64,000 nt of DNA from Burkholderiales bacterium RIFCSPLOWO2_02_FULL_57_36 (lineage in GTDB: Bacteria; Pseudomonadota; Gammaproteobacteria; Burkholderiales; Burkholderiaceae_D): positions 124,001 through 188,000 of the forward strand of contig MESE01000096.1 of assembly GCA_001770855.1 (NCBI GenBank), written 5' to 3'. The stretch's first letter is position 1. Each line of letters begins with the position of its first letter. The notes beneath the pieces are model-generated. The model had not been told where the DNA came from. It worked only from the letters and a program-made list of their open reading frames with translations, and did no database searches. Below are positions 14,996-23,552 of the stretch, piece after piece. The translations under genes and the position numbers were made by a program.

Positions 14996-16981
14996 TTATG
15001 CCCTCGCAGGTTTGACAGCCACCGGCAACGTCGCGTCGATGCGCTTGCGCGATGCCACGCGGTAACGGCGGTCCAGCGCGGCGAGCAGCCCGCCGAACGC
15101 CATGATCAGGCAGCCGGCCCAGATCCAGCCGACGAACGGTTTGTGCTGCACACGCACCAGCCAGGCGCCGTCCGTGGTCGGTTCGCCGAGCGACACGTAC
15201 AGGTCGCGCGTGAAGCCGCGGTCGATACCGGCTTCGGTCATCGGCATCTGCTGCACCAGGTAGAGCCGCTTCTGCGGACGCAGCGTGTTCACTTTTTTGC
15301 CGTCGTAGGTGATGCTGAAGGTGCCTTGGGCAGCGACATAGTTCGCTCCCTTGACTTCCCGCACGTCGTCCATGCTGAAGACATAGCCGCCGACCGATAC
15401 GGTCTCGCCGACGCGCATGTTGACGTCCTTCGATTCGTCAAGGCCGCTGACCAGCGTGACGCCGACCACGAAGATGCCGATGCCGGCGTGTGCGGTCAGC
15501 ATCGCCCAGTAGCTGCGCGGCTGCCGCGTCAGGCGCGTCATGAGGGAAGTACCTGCAGGTGCATGGCGCAGACGTTCGACCAGATGCGATCCGGATGCAA
15601 GCAATATCCAGATGGCGAAGCCGAGGCCGGCGGCCACCATCGGCGACGCTGCCATCACGAATGCAATGATTGCCGCAAGCACCACGGTGGCCAGCGCAAT
15701 CCGGCGCAGGCGGACCAGCAGGCTCGGCAGCGATGCGTCCTTCCAGCGCACGAACGGGCCGACCGCCATCAGGATCAGTACCGGAATCATCAATGGCACG
15801 AATACCGATTCAAAATACGGGGGGCCGACCGAAATCTTGCCGAGGCCGAGCGCGTCGAGGAACAGCGGGTACAAGGTGCCGAGCAGTACGGTACCGGCCG
15901 CCACCAGCAGAAGCACGTTATTGATCAGCAGCATCGACTCGCGCGACACCACACTGAACGCGCCGCCCACGCCGACCTTCGGCGCACGCCATGCAAACAA
16001 CAGCAGCGAGCCGCCGATCACGATGGCGAGGAAGATCAGGATGAACAGGCCGCGCTCGGGATCGGTGGCGAATGCGTGCACCGATGTGAGCACGCCGGAC
16101 CGGACCAGGAAGGTGCCGAGCAGCGACAGCGAAAACGCGATGATCGCCAGCAGCACGGTCCAGTTCTTGAAGCTGCCGCGCTTTTCGGTCACCGCGAGCG
16201 AGTGGATCAGCGCAGTGCCGACCAGCCATGGCATGAAGGACGCGTTTTCGACCGGATCCCAAAACCACCAGCCGCCCCAGCCGAGCTCGTAATAGGCCCA
16301 GAAACTGCCCATGAAGATGCCCAGCGTCAGGAACACCCATGCGATCGTAGTCCAGGGGCGCGACCAGCGCGCCCAGGCGCTATCGAGCTGGCCGCCCATC
16401 AGCGCCGCGATTGCAAACGCGAACGCCACCGAGAAGCCGACATAGCCCATGTACAGCAGAGGCGGATGAATGATCATGCCGAAATCCTGCAGCAGCGGAT
16501 TGAGATCGCGCCCGTCCAGCGGGGCCGGCAGCAGCCGGTCGAACGGATTCGACGTCAGCAGCAGGAACGCGAAAAAGCCGATGCTGATCAGGCCCATCAC
16601 GCCGAGCACGCGCGCCACCATTTCTTCCGGAAGCTGACGGCTTAATACCGCCACGGCGAAGGTCCACAGCGCCAGCATCTCGACCCACAACAGCAGCGAA
16701 CCTTCATGGCTGCCCCAGGAAGCGGCGAAACGGTAATACCACGGCAGCGTCGAATTGGAGTTTTGCGCGACGTTTTGCACCGAAAAATCGTTGGTGAGAA
16801 ACGCGTATATCAGGCAGACGAAGGCGAGGCTGACCAGCAGCAATTGCCCTCCCGCCGCAGGGCGCGCCAAAGCCATCCATTGCCGATTGCCGTTGAACGA
16901 TCCGATGATCGGAAAAAGCGCCTGCACGATCGCCAGGCACAGCGCGAGCATGACGGCAAAATTGCCCAGTTCAGGAATCAT
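14996..16981 (-). CDS. ccmF: heme ligase subunit CcmF
   Basis: A 661-residue polytopic protein with the tryptophan-rich heme-handling motif [19 protein letters not shown] and the conserved histidines of CcmF. About 15 transmembrane segments and a large periplasmic domain before the last helix are visible. CcmF with CcmH and CcmI transfers heme from holo-CcmE to apocytochromes. The N terminus overlaps the ccmE stop by 4 bases. Confidence 0.95.
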   Translation of the reverse strand: MIPELGNFAVMLALCLAIVQALFPIIGSFNGNRQWMALARPAAGGQLLLVSLAFVCLIYAFLTNDFSVQNVAQNSNSTLPWYYRFAASWGSHEGSLLLWVEMLALWTFAVAVLSRQLPEEMVARVLGVMGLISIGFFAFLLLTSNPFDRLLPAPLDGRDLNPLLQDFGMIIHPPLLYMGYVGFSVAFAFAIAALMGGQLDSAWARWSRPWTTIAWVFLTLGIFMGSFWAYYELGWGGWWFWDPVENASFMPWLVGTALIHSLAVTEKRGSFKNWTVLLAIIAFSLSLLGTFLVRSGVLTSVHAFATDPERGLFILIFLAIVIGGSLLLFAWRAPKVGVGGAFSVVSRESMLLINNVLLLVAAGTVLLGTLYPLFLDALGLGKISVGPPYFESVFVPLMIPVLILMAVGPFVRWKDASLPSLLVRLRRIALATVVLAAIIAFVMAASPMVAAGLGFAIWILLASGSHLVERLRHAPAGTSLMTRLTRQPRSYWAMLTAHAGIGIFVVGVTLVSGLDESKDVNMRVGETVSVGGYVFSMDDVREVKGANYVAAQGTFSITYDGKKVNTLRPQKRLYLVQQMPMTEAGIDRGFTRDLYVSLGEPTTDGAWLVRVQHKPFVGWIWAGCLIMAFGGLLAALDRRYRVASRKRIDATLPVAVKPARA

Positions 16982-17454
16982 TTCACTTCCTTCATGACGG
17001 GATGGCTGGCCGGCTGGCCGGCTACCTGCCCTGCCTTGGCTTGATCGAGCGCGTAGGCAGCTTCGGGCGGCATGTAGTTTTCATCATGCTTGGCCAATAC
17101 TTCGTCGGCCATGAAACGACCGTCCGCGCCCAGCTTGCCCTGCGCGACCACGCCCTTGTTTTCCTTGAACAGGTCCGGCAGGATGCCGCGATACGAAACC
17201 GGGATTTTCTGCGCCATGTCGGTCACCACGAAATTGACGGTTACGCCGTCGGGCTGGCGCTGGATGCTGCCGGTCTCGACCATGCCGCCGATGCGGAAAC
17301 TGCGGCCCTGCGGCGCTTCGCCGGCAAATACCTGCGTCGGAGTGAAAAAGAACACCATATTCTGGTTGAACGCGGACAACACCAGCCACGCGGCCAGTCC
17401 CAATGTGGCGAGCCCGGCCGACACCAGGATCAAACGCTTATGCCTTGTCTTCAT
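16978..17454 (-). CDS. ccmE: periplasmic heme chaperone CcmE
   Basis: A 158-residue protein with one N-terminal membrane anchor and an OB-fold domain. The heme-attaching histidine lies in [13 protein letters not shown], the family's HxxxY motif (about residue 131). A flexible C-terminal tail follows. It carries heme from the CcmABCD release complex to CcmF. Its start overlaps the end of ccmD by 17 bases. Confidence 0.95.
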   Translation of the reverse strand: MKTRHKRLILVSAGLATLGLAAWLVLSAFNQNMVFFFTPTQVFAGEAPQGRSFRIGGMVETGSIQRQPDGVTVNFVVTDMAQKIPVSYRGILPDLFKENKGVVAQGKLGADGRFMADEVLAKHDENYMPPEAAYALDQAKAGQVAGQPASHPVMKEVK

Positions 17455-17632
17455 TGTTCTTTCTCCGTGCGGCGCGCAACCAGCGTCCGTATTGTGTCAA
17501 CAGTGCGGTGCGGCGCAGGCGTAGCGCGCCCACTTCGCCCACCACCAGAACGGCGGTCATCGCCACCGAGCCCCAGACATAAAGTCCGTAGCCGCCCATC
17601 TGAAAAAAATTACTCCAGCTACCCCAGTTCAT
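17438..17632 (-). CDS. ccmD: small heme exporter protein CcmD
   Basis: A 64-residue protein starting [20 protein letters not shown], with a single transmembrane helix (about residues 14-36) and a basic cytoplasmic tail ([22 protein letters not shown]). This is the standard CcmD pattern. The ATG at 17632 overlaps the ccmC stop by 4 bases. CcmD is needed for release of holo-CcmE from CcmABC. Confidence 0.9.
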   Translation of the reverse strand: MNWGSWSNFFQMGGYGLYVWGSVAMTAVLVVGEVGALRLRRTALLTQYGRWLRAARRKNNEDKA

Positions 17633-18438
17633 GCGTTCTTCTCCAAATATTGCTTCATCCAGTCCGTGTGCTTTTCGCGTTCGATGATGATGCAGCGTAC
17701 TCTCATGAATGCCACCGTGAAGGTGTATGCCCAGGCCGCGAGCGCCATGACCAGCATGCCGGCCAGCATCGTCATCGCCATGCTCGGCGATTTGGTCAGG
17801 CTGACCGAGGAGCCCTGATGCAGGGTGTTCCACCATTGCACGGAAAAATAAATGATCGGCACGTTGACCGCGCCCACCAGCGCCAGCACGGCGCCCGCCT
17901 TGTCCGCACGGCGCGCGTCGTCGATCGACGCCTGCAGCGCCATGAAACCGATATACAGGAACAACAGGATCAGTTCGGACGTCAGGCGTGCGTCCCACAC
18001 CCACCACGCGCCCCAGGTCGGTTTGCCCCACAATGCCCCGGTCCAAAGCGCAAGAAATGCGAACATCGCACCGGTCGGCGCCAACGCGCTGGCCATCATC
18101 GACGACAAACGTGTATTCATGACCAGTCCGACACCGGCCCAGAACGCCATTACCAGGTAGATGAACATTGACATCCATGCGGCCGGCACGTGCAGGAAAA
18201 TGATGCGGTACGACTCGCCCTGCTGGTGATCGGTCGGCGCCACGAAGAAGCCGATGTACATGCCCAGCGCGGTCAGAATCGCCGCGATCGCCGCAAACCA
18301 CGGAATCATTTTCCCCGCAATGGGGAAAAATGCTTGCGGCGCTGCATATTTGAACAACCTGCTCCCGAAGGATGTTGGTTTGCCGGAAAGGATTTGAGCG
18401 GTTTCAGACACTGTTTGCGCTCCACTGTAATTTTTCAT
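17629..18438 (-). CDS. ccmC: heme-handling membrane protein CcmC
   Basis: A 269-residue protein with six membrane helices and the tryptophan-rich motif WGAWWVWDARLTSELIL. Flanking histidines (FLHVPAAW, WWNTLHQG) ligate heme. CcmC loads heme onto CcmE. The N terminus is about 20 residues longer than average and the first 40 residues are polar. It is separated from ccmB by 242 bases that contain a sigma-54 promoter, so it may start a second transcript. Confidence 0.93.
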   Translation of the reverse strand: MKNYSGAQTVSETAQILSGKPTSFGSRLFKYAAPQAFFPIAGKMIPWFAAIAAILTALGMYIGFFVAPTDHQQGESYRIIFLHVPAAWMSMFIYLVMAFWAGVGLVMNTRLSSMMASALAPTGAMFAFLALWTGALWGKPTWGAWWVWDARLTSELILLFLYIGFMALQASIDDARRADKAGAVLALVGAVNVPIIYFSVQWWNTLHQGSSVSLTKSPSMAMTMLAGMLVMALAAWAYTFTVAFMRVRCIIIEREKHTDWMKQYLEKNA

Positions 18439-18594
18439 CGCTACTGAACTTCAAAAATTCGTTAATCAATTTTTCCACAATTTGGAAACCGATGCTTGCA
18501 ACCGTTCTGCTCGGATTCGTGTTTGCCCATACTGCTCCTGCGTTTGTCCGGCCCTGATGCAAAACAGCTTCCGATTGCAATTTCCTATTGGTAA

Positions 18595-18610
18595 AGCAAT
18601 CGCTGTGCCA
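18595..18610 (-). promoter_or_regulatory. sigma-54 promoter of ccmCDEFGHI
   Basis: TGGCACAGCGATTGCT on the minus strand matches TGGCACG-N4-TTGCW at 11 of 12 positions with exact GG-N10-GC spacing. It lies in the unusually long ccmB-ccmC gap. The predicted start is near 18584, about 146 bases before the ccmC ATG. Confidence 0.7.
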
Positions 18611-18680
18611 CTGGAGTCCAGGAACTGTAGTGAAAGACCACACTATAGAAAAAAACAATTGTCGAGTGCGGATAATCACC

Positions 18681-19349
18681 TTACTCCAATGCGATGCGCA
18701 GCGCCGCTGCGGTGGCCCACGGCGTCAATGCCGCGGAAGCGGCCAGTGACCCGCCCAACAACAACAAATGCCCCGTGGCGCCGACCCCTGAGGCTTCCGC
18801 TCCCACCGCGCCGGCACCGAAGATCAGCACCGGAATATAAAGCGGCAAGACCAGCAACGACACCAGTACTCCGCCGCCGCGCACACCGAGTGTCAATGCC
18901 GCGCCGATCGCGCCGACCAGGCTCAGCACCGGCGTACCCAGCAGCAGACCGACGAACAACACGCCGACAGATGCGGCCGGCAAGTCGAATTGGACTGCGA
19001 GCACCGGCGCCAGCAGCACCAGCGGAAAACCGGAAACCAGCCAGTGCGCGATTACTTTTCCCATGACGATGACGGTCAGCGGCTCGGACGACAGCACCAT
19101 CTGCTCCAGCGTGCCGTCCGCATAGTCGAGCGCGAACAACCTTCCCAGCGCCAGCATCGATGCCAGGAGCGCCGCGACCCAAAGAATGCCCGGCGCCATG
19201 GTGCGCAGCAGCGCCTGCTCCGGCCCCACGCCAAGCGGAAACAGGCTGGCGACGATGATGAAAAAAAACAGCGTAGTCAGCACATCCGCCCGGCGCCGGA
19301 ACGCCAGCAGCAGATCGCGCCGGATCACGCACAGCAACGCCTTCAGCAT
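18681..19349 (-). CDS. ccmB: heme exporter permease CcmB
   Basis: A 222-residue polytopic protein with six hydrophobic segments, beginning MLKALLCVIRRDLLLAFRR and including the family segment near DGTLEQMVLSSEPL. It pairs with CcmA as the ABC-type complex that uses ATP to release holo-CcmE from CcmC. Length is normal. It overlaps ccmA by 7 bases. Confidence 0.93.
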   Translation of the reverse strand: MLKALLCVIRRDLLLAFRRRADVLTTLFFFIIVASLFPLGVGPEQALLRTMAPGILWVAALLASMLALGRLFALDYADGTLEQMVLSSEPLTVIVMGKVIAHWLVSGFPLVLLAPVLAVQFDLPAASVGVLFVGLLLGTPVLSLVGAIGAALTLGVRGGGVLVSLLVLPLYIPVLIFGAGAVGAEASGVGATGHLLLLGGSLAASAALTPWATAAALRIALE

Positions 19350-19978
19350 AGACGTCCCGTGTTCATGTCCAATGTCAGCGCGCGCTTGGCCGCCAGTTCG
19401 ATTTCCTGGTGCGTGGTATAGATCACCATGCCGCCGCCGGCCAGATGCAGGTCAATTGTAACGCGCAGCGCAGCCACCGCGCCGCGGTCGAGCGCGGTAA
19501 ATGGCTCATCGAGTATCCAAAGCGGCATCGACATGCCGAGCGATAACCGCGCCAGCGCCACGCGCTTGCGTTGTCCTTGCGACAACGCCCTGGTAGGCAG
19601 ATCGGCTGCCTGACCCAGGCCAAGCTGTTCCAGCGCCTCGTGCGCATCGTCGCTGCTCACCGGTGCGCCTGCGAGCGTGGTCGAAACCACCAGATTTTCC
19701 CATGCGAGCAGATCGTCCTTCACGCCATTTGCATGGCCGAGGTAAATCAGTTTGCTGGAAAATTCCTCGCGCAGACTGCGGATATTGCGCCCGCCCCAGA
19801 ACACGTCTCCTTCCGCCGGCGCCGAAAGCCCGCACAGCATGCGCAACAGACTGGTTTTGCCGCTACCGTTGGCGCCTGCCACCTGTAATGCGTCGCCGGC
19901 ATCGATCTCGAAATCGACACCGCTGAACAATTCTCGATCGCCGCGAATACAGGCAAGTTGATGCGCACGCAGGCTCAT
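19343..19978 (-). CDS. ccmA: ATPase subunit CcmA of the heme-chaperone release complex
   Basis: A 211-residue ABC ATPase with Walker A GANGSGKTS, signature LSQGQRKRVALAR, Walker B LWILDEPFTALD and the switch histidine in TTHQEI. The ATG at 19978 is used because GAGG lies 8 bases upstream; a start 7 codons earlier is possible. It is the first gene of the ccm cluster and is preceded by a near-consensus sigma-54 promoter. Confidence 0.93.
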   Translation of the reverse strand: MSLRAHQLACIRGDRELFSGVDFEIDAGDALQVAGANGSGKTSLLRMLCGLSAPAEGDVFWGGRNIRSLREEFSSKLIYLGHANGVKDDLLAWENLVVSTTLAGAPVSSDDAHEALEQLGLGQAADLPTRALSQGQRKRVALARLSLGMSMPLWILDEPFTALDRGAVAALRVTIDLHLAGGGMVIYTTHQEIELAAKRALTLDMNTGRLC

Positions 19979-20101
19979 TTTCGATGCCTCATGGTGCAAT
20001 CAAGCATCGCCGACTCAGGAAGATGATGAGAATGATAAAGGAGTGATTCAAATACCAAGGAATGGCCCGTTTCAGATGACTGGTAAATATATACGGGAAT
20101 G

Positions 20102-20117
20102 AGCACGTAACGTGCCA
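20102..20117 (-). promoter_or_regulatory. sigma-54 promoter of ccmAB
   Basis: TGGCACGTTACGTGCT on the minus strand matches the -24 element TGGCACG perfectly and the -12 element at 4 of 5 positions (11 of 12 overall), with GG-N10-GC spacing. The predicted start is near 20091, about 113 bases before the ccmA ATG. Confidence 0.75.
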
Positions 20118-20433
20118 CGTTTTTTCATCGTCGCTGTCAGCCGCCGGATCCTCCCGGACTTCATAGGATCGACTGATCGCGCGGCCCTTTCCGGCAGTTC
20201 CGCGACACCGGTCAGATTCTACTTGCCGCACCTCCATTCGTCCACGACCACAACGTGCATATTGCAATTGCCATCATCTCCGACGGCCGGTGCATGGTAC
20301 CCGCTGATGCGCCTCGCGTGCCGGACCGGGAAAATATTGTGCGGAATGCATGGAAGCCAGCGACCGATGAGCCGTACCTTGCGCCGGATTTCTCGTCCGC
20401 CGGTATTTTGCCAGAAACTGGAGTGCCGGCGTT
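20118..20433. other. intergenic region between ccmA promoter and hemA
   Basis: No credible gene. This stretch holds the end of the hemA transcript and the region where an activator of the ccmA promoter would bind. I see no strong terminator; short GC-rich inverted repeats around 20380-20405 (CGCCGG / CCGGCG type) could weakly terminate hemA. Confidence 0.4.
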
Positions 20434-21723
20434 TTAGCGTGTGGTACGAAACAGCTGCGGCAACAACATGGCGAGATGCGCGCGTTCCGCGCCATTCGCG
20501 TTATGCAAAGCCAGCTGCGGGCCATGCAGGAATTTGGCGGTCAATCCCTTCGACATGGCATCCAGCACCGCGTCGATACCATCGCCCGCCGCCAGCATTT
20601 TCCGGGCGCGCTCGAGTTCGCCAATGCGCAGGACTTCACTCCTCTCGCGCAAGTCCTGGATCAGCGGCACAATCGCACGATTGTCGGCCCACTGCATGTA
20701 GGATTGCACGCGCGTTTCGATAATCGCTTCTGCATGCTCGACCGCAGCCTGCCTCTCTTCGCGGCCGCTTTGCACCACCGCGCCAAGGTCATCGACGGTG
20801 TACAGAAACACATCCCGCAGGCGGCCGACTTCGCTTTCTATATCGCGCGGAACGGCCAGATCGACCATGAACATCGGCTTGCGGCGGCGCGCCTTGATCA
20901 CTCGCTCCAGCAATCCCAGGCCGATGATCGGCAGCGGCGATGCGGTGCAGGAAATCACAATATCGAACGACGCCAGTTCCTGGGGCAAATCGGCCAGCTG
21001 AATCGCGCGGCCGTTGAACCGGCGCGCCAGCAGTTCACCGCGCTCCACCGTGCGGTTGGCCACCACAAAGGCTTTCGGATTCTGCGCGCCAAAATGCGCA
21101 GCGCACAGTTCGATCATCTCGCCGGCGCCGATAAGCAGTACGTTCTGCTCGGAAATCGACGGGAAAATGCGCTGCGCCAAGCGCACCGCAGCCGCTGCCA
21201 TCGATACGCTGTGCGCACCAATGGAAGTGGTGCTGCGCACTTCCTTTGCGACCGAGAAGGTACGCTGAAACAGTTGATGCAGATAAGTTCCGAGCCCACC
21301 GGCGGCGCCGGCCTGGCGTACCGCATTCTTCATTTGCCCAAGAATTTGCGCCTCTCCCAGCACCATCGAATCAAGGCCGGAAGCGACGCGGAACGCATGG
21401 CGCACCGCGTTATCGCGCGGCAGGGTATACAAATAAGGACGCAGCTCGGCATAAGACAACTTGTGATAATCGGCCAGGAAATGCGCAGTGGCATCGATTG
21501 TTTCATCGATGCCGGCGGATGCGGGCCTGGCGACGTAGAGCTCGGTGCGATTGCACGTGGACAGAATTGCCGCTTCGTTGCAGGCATCGGAGGCGGCATA
21601 GCGTTCGAACCATGCGCGTGCCGCGACTCCGGCTTGCCCGATCTGATCGGGTGCAAAGGCGACCTTTTCACGCAATGCGAGCGGCGCAGTGGTGTGGTTG
21701 AGTCCGACGGCTAACAGGTTCAT
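20434..21723 (-). CDS. hemA: glutamyl-tRNA reductase
   Basis: A 429-residue HemA, first committed enzyme of the C5 heme pathway, reducing glutamyl-tRNA to glutamate-1-semialdehyde with NADPH. Seen are [14 protein letters not shown] at the N terminus, the catalytic cysteine in STCNRTELY (near residue 56), the [15 protein letters not shown] block, the NADP-binding LLIGAGEM, and the C-terminal dimerisation domain. In many Betaproteobacteria hemA is followed by prfA and prmC; here it is followed by the ccm cluster. A sigma-54 promoter lies upstream. Confidence 0.96.
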   Translation of the reverse strand: MNLLAVGLNHTTAPLALREKVAFAPDQIGQAGVAARAWFERYAASDACNEAAILSTCNRTELYVARPASAGIDETIDATAHFLADYHKLSYAELRPYLYTLPRDNAVRHAFRVASGLDSMVLGEAQILGQMKNAVRQAGAAGGLGTYLHQLFQRTFSVAKEVRSTTSIGAHSVSMAAAAVRLAQRIFPSISEQNVLLIGAGEMIELCAAHFGAQNPKAFVVANRTVERGELLARRFNGRAIQLADLPQELASFDIVISCTASPLPIIGLGLLERVIKARRRKPMFMVDLAVPRDIESEVGRLRDVFLYTVDDLGAVVQSGREERQAAVEHAEAIIETRVQSYMQWADNRAIVPLIQDLRERSEVLRIGELERARKMLAAGDGIDAVLDAMSKGLTAKFLHGPQLALHNANGAERAHLAMLLPQLFRTTR

Positions 21724-21811
21724 GTCGCTCGCAATGTTCTTTTACGGTTAATTTGACAAGCCACCGGTCCTCCATGGAACCGAAACGATGGCACACCTTG
21801 CAACGAACCTG

Positions 21812-21827
21812 AGCAACTATTGTGCCC
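21812..21827 (-). promoter_or_regulatory. sigma-54 promoter of hemA
   Basis: GGGCACAATAGTTGCT on the minus strand matches TGGCACG-N4-TTGCW at 10 of 12 positions with GG-N10-GC spacing and a perfect -12 element. The predicted start is near 21801, 78 bases before the hemA ATG. Confidence 0.65.
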
Positions 21828-22192
21828 ATGGAAAATCGGACGAGATAAAACCTGATCGAAATTCCGACGATGCTTGAAGCAATGCAAGCCGTTGACCGGT
21901 TGATCGATGCGGCACGAAAAATCCATGGCAAATCAACCAGCGCGGGGCTTCCTGAAAGTGGGAAAGGCGGCATTGCGGATCTCAGATTAGAGAAACAATC
22001 AGCAAAGCGTTTGCTTTCTTTATTCCTTCTTTTACCACCAAGCCCGCCTTGCTTTTTTTGATGCAAAAAACTTAATCAAGCTACAACGAACACAGCCCGG
22101 CTCCGGCATGCGCCGAATCGCCGGCGAAGGCCATTTCGCTTATGCGTGCTCGTACCCAAACTTTCGAGGAATCCGGATGTGCCGGAACGGCA
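21828..22192. other. divergent control region between hemA and ccsA
   Basis: A gene-free stretch between two head-to-head sigma-54-type promoters. It is the expected place for a shared activator-binding region. I see AT-rich segments around 22010-22080 but no operator that I can name. Confidence 0.4.
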
Positions 22193-22208
22193 TGGAATAA
22201 AACTTGCC
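22193..22208 (+). promoter_or_regulatory. weak sigma-54 candidate before the ccsA-like gene
   Basis: TGGAATAAAACTTGCC has the invariant TGG and TTGC with GG-N10-GC spacing but matches only 8 of 12 consensus positions. The predicted start is near 22219, about 50 bases before the ATG at 22270. It faces away from the hemA promoter. Confidence 0.4.
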
Positions 22209-22269
22209 TTGAAGAGATTCTTCATATGGCGATACTCACCGCCCTGGGGCCTAAGTAAATATAAACAAT

Positions 22270-23271
22270 ATGATCAAACAGAAAACACGTGGACGAAGCG
22301 GTGGGTTTTACAGCATATCCGCGATCCTGTATGGGGTTGGTTTCCTGTCCATTGCGATCGCCATTGCCGTGGCGATGAAATTCCTTGAAGCGGAAAAACT
22401 GCATTCCAGCTTTGCATCGAGCCAATTGTTTTCCCAGCACTTGATCAGCTTTGCCAATCTGCTGCTGATCAGCTCGGCCGTTTTATACGCATGCCACCTC
22501 TGGATTACCGCCAGGGCGGTCGGACAACTGGCATCCGGCATGGCGACCATGGGCGCGATGGGCGTCACGGTAGCACTGCTAATCCGTTGGTTAGGGACCA
22601 ATTCCGTGCACCCGACGGGGCATATCCCCTTCTCCAACCTGTACGACGTGACAGCGCTTTTCAGCGCCGCCACGGTGGTGATTTATCTGGCGATGGAAAA
22701 GGTGTATCGCACGCGCGCGGCGGGTGCATTCGTCATGCCGATTGTGGTGGCGGCAATACTGCTGGAAAGCTTGCTGCTATCCGACGACTCGGCAGGACCA
22801 GGCCACTTGGCCCCGGCGCTGAAAAGCTACTGGGTTCACGCTCATATCCTGAGCAACATCATCGGCTACGGTGCATTTGCGATCGCCGCCTCGCTGGGAA
22901 TCATGTATTGGTTCAAGGAGTGGAAGGAACGAGGCTTCAAGACGCACAGCTTTGCGATACGGTCATTTCCGGATTTGGAACGTATCGATCGCCTGATGTG
23001 CGAGACAATTACTCTCGGCTTCCTGGCCTATACGGTCGGCACGATTCTGGGCGTTGGCTGGTCGTATGACAAATCCGGAGAATTCTGGTCGTGGACTCGA
23101 ACTGAAATCAGCGCACTGATTGTATGGTCGGTTTATCTGGCTTATTTTTACGGCCGCTACATGTATCGATGGCGCGGCAAATGGACGGCATCACTGGCCT
23201 TGATCGGCTTCGGCGTCAGCGTATTTTGTTTCGCCGGAATGAATCTGTTTTTGAATGGCCGGCATGCTTAG
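22270..23271 (+). CDS. CcsA/ResC-like heme-handling membrane protein with altered WWD motif
   Basis: A 333-residue protein with about eight membrane helices in the CcsA/CcmC/CcmF superfamily, most like CcsA (ResC) of system II cytochrome c biogenesis. Conserved blocks are HIPFSNLYDVT and SYWVHAHILSNIIGYGAF, the latter with a histidine equivalent to a heme ligand. The tryptophan-rich loop reads SGEFWSWTRTEISALIVW, where CcsA normally has YWSWDPKE, so the Asp is lost. No CcsB/ResB partner is nearby and the genome already has a full Ccm system. It may be a CcsA working with a distant ResB or a repurposed heme transporter. It is followed by the kinase/regulator pair. Confidence 0.75.
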   Translation: MIKQKTRGRSGGFYSISAILYGVGFLSIAIAIAVAMKFLEAEKLHSSFASSQLFSQHLISFANLLLISSAVLYACHLWITARAVGQLASGMATMGAMGVTVALLIRWLGTNSVHPTGHIPFSNLYDVTALFSAATVVIYLAMEKVYRTRAAGAFVMPIVVAAILLESLLLSDDSAGPGHLAPALKSYWVHAHILSNIIGYGAFAIAASLGIMYWFKEWKERGFKTHSFAIRSFPDLERIDRLMCETITLGFLAYTVGTILGVGWSYDKSGEFWSWTRTEISALIVWSVYLAYFYGRYMYRWRGKWTASLALIGFGVSVFCFAGMNLFLNGRHA

Positions 23272-23552
23272 GGTTCTCCCATGTGGAAGTTGGTACTTTG
23301 CAAATTGGTCTATGCTAATTTCATGAAGTTTCAGGCTTTTTTTGCAAATTGCAATGCCGGCTTCGCAGCCCATTGTTCTTGCTTGCATGGCGGCATCTGG
23401 AAGTGCCGCCTGGTTCGAGGCGATAGGCTCCATCTGCACGCGGCTCCCCACCGGTAATCCAATGAAAACACGAAAAATGACACCTCTTATCCTGCTATGA
23501 TTGAATCCATTATATTCATCGATCCTGTATTGAACATTGGGATGGGGCAATC

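Noticed and set aside
14888-16645. Long 585-codon plus-strand frame opposite ccmF
   Set aside because: It is antisense to the clearly coding ccmF, very rich in His, Gln and Arg, as expected for a mirror frame of a membrane protein gene in GC-rich DNA.
19989-20267. 92-codon minus-strand frame in the hemA-ccmA gap
   Set aside because: Composition is arginine-rich in the first half and hydrophobic by chance in the second; it covers the sigma-54 promoter of ccmA and has no recognisable domain.
21790-21803. TGGCACACCTTGCA on the plus strand near hemA
   Set aside because: It resembles a sigma-54 element but has only 8 bases between GG and GC, which sigma-54 does not accept.
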